From: Acetobacter okinawensis
GTDB taxonomy: Bacteria; Pseudomonadota; Alphaproteobacteria; Acetobacterales; Acetobacteraceae
Direction: 5' to 3'
Assembly: GCF_002153655.1 (NCBI RefSeq)
Contig: NZ_JOPJ01000002.1
Location: 1-64,000, forward strand
DNA length: 64,000 nucleotides
Part shown: positions 7,703 through 14,820 of the stretch, piece by piece
Numbering within the stretch: the first letter of the stretch is position 1
Layout: each line of letters begins with the position of its first letter
Made by a program: the position numbers and the translations under genes
Notes under the pieces: generated by a model
The model's input: the letters and a program-made list of their open reading frames with translations, nothing else
Database searches by the model: none
What the model was told of the DNA's origin: nothing

Positions 7703-9690
7703 TACCGCACACTCCACGTCACGCCGCTGGACGTTGTGCGCGTGCCAGGCTGAGGAGCAGGCTGGCTCGACGCGGCTGGCTGGTTAGGATTTTGAGCAGT
7801 CTGCCAGAATGACCGCACTGCTGCGTATGGGTCTGGAAGATTTCTCACCGCCTCTGCGCGCTGGGCTGGTGTAATTTCTCCTCTACCCTGCTGCCCCGCC
7901 AAACGCCCCATGTCCATCTTGCGTTGCGCCAGTGCCTGAATGGTACGCGCAATTGCGATATTGCCCTGTGTGGAGTTCATAATCTGGGGCATTGTCGCAG
8001 ACAGTCGGGCTGCATCGGCATCAGATTGCGGGCCTTCGCCCGGCACATGCGATTGCCTGATTGCGTCACTTACAAGGGATTGGAACTGCTCGCGCTGCCC
8101 TTGCCCCTGCGGCTTCCAGCCGTCTGGCATATAAGCCCCAAGACGGTTAGCCATTTCCGCAGTTAGACCGCCGCCGCCAATTTGGGGGGCCAGATACTCC
8201 AACGTCTTCCCTAGGCCCATTAACGACCCAGATTTTTCCCCGTCCTGCTCTTGCGCAGCAAGATTTTCACCGGATTTTGTTGCGTAAGCCTTAGAGGCCG
8301 CATCAGCTATGCCTCCATTGCCCGTATTTACGGAAACATTCGTTCCCCCAGATTTTAAGAAGAAATCTACCGCCTGATTGTATTCATTAGAGCCGGGAGG
8401 CAGCCCACGCGAGCGTGCATACTCGTCGGCCTGCTGCATCCTACCAGTCAGTCCAGTATTGTTCATTTTCCCTGTACGCCAGTCAGTCAAGGCGTTAGCA
8501 GAGTTAATCTGCGCTCGGTAAAGCGGGTCAGATTGCCGTAGCCGCTCCTGCTGCATGAGCAGGTTTTGCTGCATTTTGTTTTGTAGCAGTACAGACGCAA
8601 AGCTCTTCGCAGATGTGTTAAGGCGCGGATCTGTCAAAATGGCTCCGAGCTGAGATATTGATGGGCCAGTGTCCGCATATGAAGCAAATGCAGGCTGTTG
8701 CGGCGCAGAAATGCTCGCCCCCGCCTGCTGCGCTTGCGCGGGAGGCGTGCCCGAACCGCCCATTTTCTGCGCAGCCCAATCCTGAACCTGTCCAGCCGTC
8801 ATGCCGCGCAGGAACGGGTTGGCCGCGACCTGCTGCGGGCTCATGATCTGGGATATGGGCGTGTTCGGGTCTGCCTGTACAAGATTGGTGGCCGTTGGCG
8901 CGCCAGCAAAATGCGCGAGATACGCCTGCCCTTCCGTGGGGGCCTGCACCCCATGGGCCAGCATGTAAGCCAGATTGTCGGTCGCAAGCTGCTTGGCTGC
9001 AACCTGAGATTGCGCCGGGTCCGTGCGTCCATCTGCCGTAAGGCCAAGTTCGGGGTGCTGCTGGCGTAGGGCTGTCCACGTAGGATTGGTGAATTGGAAA
9101 TCGCCCGTTGCGCTGCTGTTTGGGTTGGTTGCATTTGCATCCCCACCGCTTTCGGCCCGCCGGATGTGCTCAATCAGTCCCTGCGCAAGAATGTCGCTCG
9201 CCCCCGCCTGCGCTGCCTGCCCGACCGTGGGCTGCGCGGAGGCAACTAGAGCGTGTGCAACTGGGCTTATGCCGGAAGGCGTCTCTGTGTCGCGCGTAAA
9301 GGGGTTGGCCGCGTCAGTCCCCACGCCTGCAAACGGGTCGCTCTGGTCCTGCGGTCCGGCCAACTTCATGGCCTCATCAGACCCCAGATAAGGATTTACC
9401 TGCGGGTCTCGCGCATCGGTCCCGGCGCCGCCAAAAGCGCCGTCTCCACTCAGGGCAGCGACCGTTGCCTTGCTATAATCATCATTCAGCTGTTGGGCCT
9501 TGTCCGCCCTGCCGTTTTCAAAGCCGCCAAGGAATGAATCAAGCATATTGGCAGCGCCCTGCGCCCAGTTATAGGCGGGCGTCTGGCGGCCTTGCGCGGT
9601 ATATTGTGCCGCCTCTTCCCGTGCGCGCTGTATATCTTCGGGCGTGAGTTTTTCTCCGCCCTTCCCCCATAGGAAGAACCCGTTATCCAT
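7702..9690 (-). CDS. Virion lytic transglycosylase / ejection protein
   Basis: In this 662-residue protein, residues about 170-300 form a lysozyme-like transglycosylase domain: IRRAESGGD with catalytic E180, then ATGDFQFTNPTWTAL. It should open a local hole in peptidoglycan during DNA entry. Flanking regions are low-complexity and helical, typical of internal head proteins that are ejected with the genome. It overlaps the upstream gene by eight bases. It is distinct from the endolysin, which is much shorter. Confidence 0.7.
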   Translation of the reverse strand: MDNGFFLWGKGGEKLTPEDIQRAREEAAQYTAQGRQTPAYNWAQGAANMLDSFLGGFENGRADKAQQLNDDYSKATVAALSGDGAFGGAGTDARDPQVNPYLGSDEAMKLAGPQDQSDPFAGVGTDAANPFTRDTETPSGISPVAHALVASAQPTVGQAAQAGASDILAQGLIEHIRRAESGGDANATNPNSSATGDFQFTNPTWTALRQQHPELGLTADGRTDPAQSQVAAKQLATDNLAYMLAHGVQAPTEGQAYLAHFAGAPTATNLVQADPNTPISQIMSPQQVAANPFLRGMTAGQVQDWAAQKMGGSGTPPAQAQQAGASISAPQQPAFASYADTGPSISQLGAILTDPRLNTSAKSFASVLLQNKMQQNLLMQQERLRQSDPLYRAQINSANALTDWRTGKMNNTGLTGRMQQADEYARSRGLPPGSNEYNQAVDFFLKSGGTNVSVNTGNGGIADAASKAYATKSGENLAAQEQDGEKSGSLMGLGKTLEYLAPQIGGGGLTAEMANRLGAYMPDGWKPQGQGQREQFQSLVSDAIRQSHVPGEGPQSDADAARLSATMPQIMNSTQGNIAIARTIQALAQRKMDMGRLAGQQGRGEITPAQRAEAVRNLPDPYAAVRSFWQTAQNPNQPAASSQPAPQPGTRTTSSGVTWSVR

Positions 9691-10972
9691 TGCAATGACC
9701 CTTGATATCTTCCAGAAGGCGGCTGGCGGCCCGTGCGTAATCCACCATCAGATATCCTTCCGGATGTGTGGCAACCGCCTCCGGGTAATGCTGCATGACT
9801 TCTTGCGCCATGAAGCCGATATGCTGGCCTTCTGGCTTCGCTTTGTAGCGGAACGCATAAAGCCCGAGCCCGTTGGGGAAGCGCATAAGTATCCGGATAT
9901 CCTTCTTGATGCGGATATCCGACCCTGCGAACTTGCCGCCAAGTCCCATAGCGCTATTGCCAAGCGAAAACAGACCGCTAGTTAACTGGTTGGACTGTGA
10001 TAGTTGCTGATTGTAATTGTTTTGTACTTGCCCTTCGTAATCCACCCCACCCACCTGAGTTTGCGGCGTTGCACTCGTCGCCGTATTGGCATTGTTGACC
10101 TGAGATTGAGACAGAAGCGCAGACAGTTCGTTAAGCGGCTGGTCACGCTGCTGGTAATACTGGCTCAAATACTGGTTACGCGCGTCGTTATTGAACTGCG
10201 CCCCACTGAGAAGCGCGCTGTTGGTAAACTGCTGGCCTGTGAGGGCGGCATTATTCTGGGCATTGAACTGATTGAGCGCAGCCTCATTGCCGAATTGAGC
10301 CTGATTAAGCATGGCGGAGTTGCCAAACTCTGCTTGGCTCTGCTGCTGGTTGAATAGCTGGTTCTGTACGCTCTGGGCCGTCTCTGTCGCCTGATTGGCG
10401 GCGCGCGTGTAATTGTCGCCAATGCTCTGCTCATTGGCGCTGTAAGCAGCGCTTCCCGCCCGCACGCCAGAAGCCAACTCCTGCGCGCGCGTTGCCTCGG
10501 AATTGCGGTCAAGCGTTGGCGTAAGCTGGTTCATGACCGCGTTTTTGGCATTGTCATACGCCTGCGACACATCTCCGCCGAAGCTGGTCTGGTAGCCGCT
10601 GCCAAGTCCGGTTGTGTAACCATTACCCACGGATGTACTATAATTACTTCCGGGGCTGCTGCTGTAGTTGCTCCCAAGGCTTGTCTGCAAGGCTGGAGCG
10701 CCAGACGTATCGACCGGCTTTGTGAGGCCAGATAGGCCTGAACTGGATAGGGAGTTTGCAGTTGACGCTATGTTGGTCGCGGCCTGCTGCTGCTGATCAA
10801 GGGTCTGCTGCTGCTGATTGTTCAGCGTGGTAGTCTGGGTGAACCTCGGAACATTATATGTTTTGCCGTCAGGGCTGGTGACCTGAGTTGTGCCAGTCTG
10901 ATTATACACCACATTCCCGTACGGTGTGTACTGGTCAGTCATGTTCATGAGCTGCTGGGTTTCAGCAGTCAT
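9683..10972 (-). CDS. Q/N-rich tail protein with S74-type C-terminus
   Basis: From the ATG at 10972 the protein has 429 residues. The C-terminal 80 residues (DIRIKKDI, then GFMAQEVMQHYPEAV) match the intramolecular chaperone domain of Peptidase S74 fibres and spikes. The middle is extremely rich in Q, N and A. Coding sense continues upstream of this ATG in the same frame (SSPKAPDPYATADAQ at about 10988-11032), a typical N-terminal motif of such phage proteins, but no ATG, GTG or TTG is found there before the HNH gene begins. The natural 5' end therefore seems to have been displaced by the HNH insertion. Confidence 0.65.
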   Translation of the reverse strand: MTAETQQLMNMTDQYTPYGNVVYNQTGTTQVTSPDGKTYNVPRFTQTTTLNNQQQQTLDQQQQAATNIASTANSLSSSGLSGLTKPVDTSGAPALQTSLGSNYSSSPGSNYSTSVGNGYTTGLGSGYQTSFGGDVSQAYDNAKNAVMNQLTPTLDRNSEATRAQELASGVRAGSAAYSANEQSIGDNYTRAANQATETAQSVQNQLFNQQQSQAEFGNSAMLNQAQFGNEAALNQFNAQNNAALTGQQFTNSALLSGAQFNNDARNQYLSQYYQQRDQPLNELSALLSQSQVNNANTATSATPQTQVGGVDYEGQVQNNYNQQLSQSNQLTSGLFSLGNSAMGLGGKFAGSDIRIKKDIRILMRFPNGLGLYAFRYKAKPEGQHIGFMAQEVMQHYPEAVATHPEGYLMVDYARAASRLLEDIKGHCNG

Positions 10973-11094
10973 GGTATTGTACTGGCTCTGAGCGTCAGCC
11001 GTTGCGTACGGATCAGGGGCTTTTGGTGAGCTTACGATTGTACCACCCTCCGGGTTGAGATAGAATATGATTCCATCCGCAGGAGATTTAAAAA

Positions 11095-11697
11095 ATGCCA
11101 GACCGCCTCTCGGAAAAAGATATTGAACGGTTTTGGTCTAAAGTTGATATTAGAGGGCAGGAAGAATGTTGGCCGTGGGTTGCAAAATCCAGAAGCTGGA
11201 AAGGATACGGCCTTATCAAGCACAGCAGCGGAGCAAATATTGTTGCCTCGCGCATATCTTGCTTCCTTGCCCACGGAGCGCCGCCAAGTAATGCGGCATA
11301 CACCCTTCACTCTTGCGATAACCCTTCGTGCTGCAATCCGGCCCATCTCAGATGGGGGACGCCCAAAGATAATGTCACGGACGCAATGGAAAGAAATCGG
11401 CATGTCAGGCCGCCCCGATGCCAAAATGTCCCGGCGTGGGAAGAAAAGCGCAGAAATGCGATGCCAAAGGGAAAGGCGGTCTGGAACCAATCCCTTGATG
11501 AAACAACCGTGCGGAAGATATGGGAGCTTCACTTTCAGAACAAAAATGTCTCTGAAATAGCCTCTATAACGGGATGTAAAAAACATGCCGTATCTGATGT
11601 TTGCCAAGGGCGAACGTGGAGGCATCTCGCAGACGCTCCGAGCTTGGAACGGCTCAAGACTGGCGGCGTCAGGCGCGGGTACAATCAGTTCTCTTAA
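11095..11697 (+). CDS. HNH homing-type endonuclease
   Basis: This 200-residue protein runs opposite to the surrounding late genes. Residues about 24-45 (ECWPWVAKS, YGLIK) and 90-125 (LHSCDNPSCCNPAHLRWGTPKDN) form an HNH nuclease fold of the HNH_3 kind with zinc-binding cysteines. The C-terminal part (LDETTVRKIWELH, ISEIAS-like helix) is a DNA-binding helix-turn-helix. The ATG follows AGGAGATTTAAAA, a good ribosome site. A second protein with the same layout lies at 28576-29184. It is probably a free-standing homing endonuclease that invaded the tail gene. Confidence 0.8.
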   Translation: MPDRLSEKDIERFWSKVDIRGQEECWPWVAKSRSWKGYGLIKHSSGANIVASRISCFLAHGAPPSNAAYTLHSCDNPSCCNPAHLRWGTPKDNVTDAMERNRHVRPPRCQNVPAWEEKRRNAMPKGKAVWNQSLDETTVRKIWELHFQNKNVSEIASITGCKKHAVSDVCQGRTWRHLADAPSLERLKTGGVRRGYNQFS

Positions 11698-12100
11698 CCG
11701 CATGTCGGTACCGGTATTCGTCTTTCAGAACGCCGATAACAATACCGTTGCGGTTTGGGCCAAAATGGTTGCGGAGGATTCCCTCACGCTTGCCGCCGAC
11801 ACGCTCTACGATATCAATCACGTTCTGTTTTTCTGTGACTGCCGTAAACCGTTCGACCTGAAGAATATCGAAAAGATACTGGCCCATTTCGCGCAGGAGG
11901 CGTCTAGTCCACCCGCTGCCTGCGATTGTAACATGAATATCCGGGCCTGTGTACACGTTAAACAGCATGCCCGCGATTATTTGGCCGTCCCGCTCCAGAC
12001 CCATGCAAGTGAAGGGCGGGAAAAACTGCACTCCAAGCGCCCGCTCCATAAAGGCCGGTAAGCGTGGGTCGTTTTCGCCAGTGGATATAGTGCGGAGCAT
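11669..12100 (-). CDS. GNAT-family acetyltransferase-like protein
   Basis: The 143-residue protein has a GNAT-type core: a beta strand with GLERDGQIIAGML (about 35-48), a helix after GSGWTRRLLREMG and a C-terminal VGGKREGILR strand. The usual acetyl-CoA P-loop (Q/RxxGxG/A) is not clear, so enzymatic activity is uncertain. Small GNAT proteins are common next to tail genes in podoviruses. Its 3' end overlaps the 3' end of the opposite-strand HNH gene by 29 bp. Confidence 0.6.
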   Translation of the reverse strand: MLRTISTGENDPRLPAFMERALGVQFFPPFTCMGLERDGQIIAGMLFNVYTGPDIHVTIAGSGWTRRLLREMGQYLFDILQVERFTAVTEKQNVIDIVERVGGKREGILRNHFGPNRNGIVIGVLKDEYRYRHAVKRTDCTRA

Positions 12101-12167
12101 GTGGGGAGGTTAGTACATGCCCGCGTGTGAGTACAGGGGTTTGTGGCGGGGGTATGGTCTAGTGAAT

Positions 12168-12569
12168 TTACTCAGATGGGCACACAGCTCTGTTTTTGGC
12201 TAACACCAGAATCTCGCCAGCAGCAGATGTTTCCCTCGCTTCTCCCTTGTTGTCATCCGCCCATTTATTTAGGTCTAAAATAATATCTTTGACTGTAACT
12301 GCATTTAAATTACATCCAAGGGGAACAGTTTTAAATATAGACTCTATAACATTTGCGGATTGCATAACTCCTCTAACATAATACATACATGCAGAAATTT
12401 TAAATTTATCACTAGATGAGCACCAAGGATATATATCGCTAACAAACTCAGTTTTATTGCCAGTCATGTCTTTTAAATTGTGCATGTAATCGTCAACATA
12501 TATTCTTCCACCAATAAGGGATACTGCTAAAACAACACTTATTATTAAAGTCTCTAACTTTTTATTCAT
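12168..12569 (-). CDS. Rap1a/Tai-like small exported protein
   Basis: The 133-residue protein has an N-terminal hydrophobic anchor or signal (about residues 8-24). The rest contains paired cysteines around YPWCSSSD, SACMYYVRGV and VPLGCNL and a C-terminal AVCP, a pattern like the Rap1a/Tai immunity family of periplasmic proteins. Its base composition is clearly more A+T rich than the neighbours, suggesting recent acquisition. It lies in the accessory block with regulatory genes, so it may be a lysogenic-conversion or superinfection gene. The family call is from memory. Confidence 0.45.
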   Translation of the reverse strand: MNKKLETLIISVVLAVSLIGGRIYVDDYMHNLKDMTGNKTEFVSDIYPWCSSSDKFKISACMYYVRGVMQSANVIESIFKTVPLGCNLNAVTVKDIILDLNKWADDNKGEARETSAAGEILVLAKNRAVCPSE

Positions 12570-12606
12570 TCACCCAACACCCTCTTAATACGCTACTATT
12601 ATGCGC

Positions 12607-12951
12607 CTACTTCCCATCAGTTAGCATTTTTGCGTATGTCGCTAAAGTTGCCTTACTAAGCTGATCAGACGGATGATAAACGCAATAAAGCTTTATTTCT
12701 CCTAAAATGCCCTCTGCGTTTGTCTGCGACCCTGTGTTTTTGTTTTTCGTTACACTAAATGCATTGATCGCAGAAAAATAACCCAATGCAGCTTGTTCGT
12801 AAGCGCTATATCCACCATTCTGATATGAATTTAAGTAGCTTTGGCATGATGAAATTATCAGCCCAAACTCTGCCCCAATGGGCCATACGTCCTGCGCCAT
12901 GGCCGGTCGCGAAAATACAAAAAACGCAATAAGCAATAAGGCCCTTAGCAT
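12607..12951 (-). CDS. Secreted small protein, Rap1a-like
   Basis: The 114-residue protein has a clear signal peptide (LLIAFFVFSRPAMAQ, cleavage after AMA near residue 19). The mature part has two cysteines (ISSCQSYL, KLYCVYHP) and a YFSAINAF helix resembling the neighbouring Rap1a-like product, so the two may be diverged relatives. It overlaps the upstream ribbon-helix-helix gene by seven bases and is probably co-transcribed with it. Confidence 0.5.
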   Translation of the reverse strand: MLRALLLIAFFVFSRPAMAQDVWPIGAEFGLIISSCQSYLNSYQNGGYSAYEQAALGYFSAINAFSVTKNKNTGSQTNAEGILGEIKLYCVYHPSDQLSKATLATYAKMLTDGK

Positions 12952-13313
12952 CCGTCAATAACCCTTCGTATCCGCCGCAACCGGCTTTCAGCCTCGACAA
13001 GCCTTGCAGTCGTTGCGCGAATTTCCATTCTTAAAATAGCGCTAGCAACAAGATCGCCGCCTATTTTTTCGTAATCTTTCACTTGAGCAGACTGCTCCGC
13101 ACGCTCGCGCTTAAGTCCGTCTATCTGGAATTCAAGCTCGGCGGCCTCTTCCTTCAAAAACCTCAAGCCCGGCGAATCATCAGGGATTCCTGATTCAAGT
13201 CGGTAAACGATCTCGGCATTCATGCTGCGACCAGATGCTTTGGCTGCACTTTCTATTTCAGCCTTAAGCCGAGCGGGCACCCTAACGTGAAGTTGAGACT
13301 CTGAATTGGACAT
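12945..13313 (-). CDS. Arc/Mnt-like ribbon-helix-helix regulator
   Basis: In this 122-residue protein, residues about 5-40 (QLHVRVPARLKAEIESAAK, then GRSMNAEIVYRLE) form a ribbon-helix-helix DNA-binding domain like Arc. The remaining 80 residues are a long coiled coil, probably for oligomerisation. It is transcribed away from a second RHH gene across a 83-bp gap that contains three matching operators. By analogy to P22 immI (Mnt and Arc controlling Ant) it may repress both directions. Confidence 0.7.
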   Translation of the reverse strand: MSNSESQLHVRVPARLKAEIESAAKASGRSMNAEIVYRLESGIPDDSPGLRFLKEEAAELEFQIDGLKRERAEQSAQVKDYEKIGGDLVASAILRMEIRATTARLVEAESRLRRIRRVIDGC

Positions 13314-13324
13314 AGAGCATTTTT

Positions 13325-13337
13325 TACCATTTTGGTA
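13325..13337. promoter_or_regulatory. Operator 1, TACC-N5-GGTA
   Basis: TACCATTTTGGTA is a perfect inverted repeat 12 bp before the start of the leftward RHH gene. It is the first of three sites with identical half-sites in the divergent region. Confidence 0.65.
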
Positions 13338-13350
13338 TTGACGGCAATGA

Positions 13351-13363
13351 TACCTAATTGGTA
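13351..13363. promoter_or_regulatory. Operator 2, TACC-N5-GGTA
   Basis: TACCTAATTGGTA shares both half-sites with operators 1 and 3. Its start is 26 bp from operator 1 and 23 bp from operator 3, close to two helical turns. Confidence 0.65.
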
Positions 13364-13373
13364 CATAAAATCA

Positions 13374-13386
13374 TACCAAAACGGTA
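13374..13386. promoter_or_regulatory. Operator 3, TACC-N5-GGTA
   Basis: TACCAAAACGGTA is the centre of a longer inverted repeat (TCATACC/GGTATGA, 13371-13389). It lies 10 bp before the ATG of the rightward RHH gene, where binding would block its expression. Confidence 0.65.
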
Positions 13387-13396
13387 TGAGGGAAAT

Positions 13397-13543
13397 ATGA
13401 GCAGACGAAATCCACAAATTCACATCCGAATACCGGAAGAAGTGAAGGCATGGCTTGAGAATAACGCCCGCGAAAACGAGCGGACGATGAACAGCGAAGT
13501 CGTGTTTCAGCTTAAGCAGGCGATGGAAAAGGAAAGCAAATGA
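13397..13543 (+). CDS. Arc-like ribbon-helix-helix repressor
   Basis: With the ATG at 13397, preceded by GAGGGAAAT, this is a 48-residue protein consisting almost only of an RHH fold: QIHIRIPEEVKAWLE then ERTMNSEVVFQLKQ. The size equals Arc of P22 (53 residues). It is the first gene of a three-gene rightward operon ending in the Rha antirepressor, and its stop overlaps the next start (ATGA). It probably limits antirepressor synthesis. A longer start at 13358 would run through the operators and is unlikely. Confidence 0.7.
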   Translation: MSRRNPQIHIRIPEEVKAWLENNARENERTMNSEVVFQLKQAMEKESK

Positions 13544-13734
13544 CCTACCTGCACACAGGCGAGACGAAGCATTTTTCGGCTCGGATTAGGATGGATATTT
13601 ATGAACGGCTTCACACGCTGGCTTTCGTTAAGAAGCGCAGCATGAATTCAATCGTGAACGATCTACTGGATGAAGCAACAAAAAAGGCGTCAGGCCAGCT
13701 TGCAGGCACACCTGACGCCTCTGACAGTGAATAA
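13540..13734 (+). CDS. Second small ribbon-helix-helix protein
   Basis: The 64-residue protein has an RHH-like core, HFSARIRMDIYERLHTLA then RSMNSIVNDLLDEA, with a short polar tail. It is translationally coupled to the previous RHH gene and precedes rha. Two adjacent RHH proteins could form heteromers, or one could have taken over a separate operator. Confidence 0.65.
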   Translation: MTYLHTGETKHFSARIRMDIYERLHTLAFVKKRSMNSIVNDLLDEATKKASGQLAGTPDASDSE

Positions 13735-13746
13735 GGAACCACTGGT

Positions 13747-14526
13747 ATGAATACTGTTACCACACCCTCTAACCCGAATTCCAGTCCTACCATGTCCAGC
13801 AAGGAAATTGCTGAACTGACAGGTAAGCGGCACGACAACGTAGTGCGCGACATCAAAGATATGGTTTCGCAGATTTTGGGCTATTCCTCAGATTTGAGGA
13901 ATGAGCAAATTCAAGGGGTTACGGTAGAGAAAGACCATCGTGGCTTCATCAAGGTTATCCACCTTGACCACAGTCATACCATCACGCTGATCACTGGTTA
14001 TGATGCCCGGCAGCGCAAGAAGGTGGTAGACCGTTGGTTGGAGCTTGAGCACTCGGGAAATTCTCCGACTGCCCCCAAGCCCAAACGCATCCGCAAGCCT
14101 GCGTTTGATACCGCCTTTGCCCGCTGCATGAATGTGGTCGCGCTCCTGCCGAACGTGGACGAGAACCAGAAGGTTCTTATGGCTGCGCGTGGCACGCACA
14201 CGCTCACGGGCATCAACCCGCTTGAGGCTATGGGGTATGCAGCACTCCCAGCCACCACAGAGGACAGCTACCAGACGCCAACGCAGCTTGGTAAGCCGTT
14301 CGGCATTCCGCCCCGGCGCGTTAATCAGATCCTCGTGGATGCAGGCTTGCAGGTCCATACCCCCGGTTCGTCCACGGGCAGCGATTGGAGCATGACCGAC
14401 AAGGGGCTTGCTTACGGCAAGATGTTCGATACGTCCCGGCGTGGCGGGAAGGGTTCTCAGCAGCAGCTTAAATGGAAGCCGTCTGTTGCGGAGTTCCTGC
14501 GCCCTTTCTCCCAAACGCCAGCGTAA
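13747..14526 (+). CDS. Rha-family phage antirepressor
   Basis: This 259-residue protein has an N-terminal Rha domain (about 15-100), seen in SSKEIAELTGKRHDNVVRDI and GYDARQRKKVVDRWLELE. A C-terminal antirepressor-type domain (about 170-255) shows TPTQLGKPFGIPPRRVNQIL and a WSMTDKG motif. Such proteins inactivate or bypass repressors during induction. Its position behind two RHH genes matches ant in P22 immI, and the RHH proteins are its likely regulators. The ATG follows AAGGAACCACTGGT. Confidence 0.8.
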   Translation: MNTVTTPSNPNSSPTMSSKEIAELTGKRHDNVVRDIKDMVSQILGYSSDLRNEQIQGVTVEKDHRGFIKVIHLDHSHTITLITGYDARQRKKVVDRWLELEHSGNSPTAPKPKRIRKPAFDTAFARCMNVVALLPNVDENQKVLMAARGTHTLTGINPLEAMGYAALPATTEDSYQTPTQLGKPFGIPPRRVNQILVDAGLQVHTPGSSTGSDWSMTDKGLAYGKMFDTSRRGGKGSQQQLKWKPSVAEFLRPFSQTPA

Positions 14527-14576
14527 GCGCCGTAACGGCCAGCCATCCCTTCGGGGGTGGCAACGCTGGTGGGAGG

Positions 14577-14774
14577 ATGAGCTGTCACGATGTGATGGAT
14601 GCGCTTTCACGCGCGGTCACTGTCTGGACCCGCATGGAAAATCAGCCGCACAACGTGAACATCGGAAATTGCAAGCGCTCGCTCATTAAAACCGCTCATG
14701 CCATCACACAGCTTTGGGATGACGTGCTTGCGGAGGAAGATAAGCGGGAGGAGCGCGCTCTATGTTCAGGATAA
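14577..14774 (+). CDS. Hypothetical small protein
   Basis: The 65-residue product starts MSCHDVMDAL at 14577, with GGTGGGAGG immediately before it. The ATG at 14595 is an alternative. It is helical, with conserved-looking HAITQLWDDVLAEEDKREE at the C-terminus. No family is recognised. It ends the rightward antirepressor operon and converges on the late gp10-like gene. Confidence 0.4.
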   Translation: MSCHDVMDALSRAVTVWTRMENQPHNVNIGNCKRSLIKTAHAITQLWDDVLAEEDKREERALCSG

Positions 14775-14820
14775 TATGGAATACGCTGCGGGGCCGATAC
14801 TCGTTATCGGCGACCCACCT

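Noticed and set aside
11032-11703. Long minus-strand frame opposite the HNH gene
   Set aside because: Its composition is mirror-like to the HNH gene. Only its first codons (MRLRELIV) may be a true remnant of the tail gene start.
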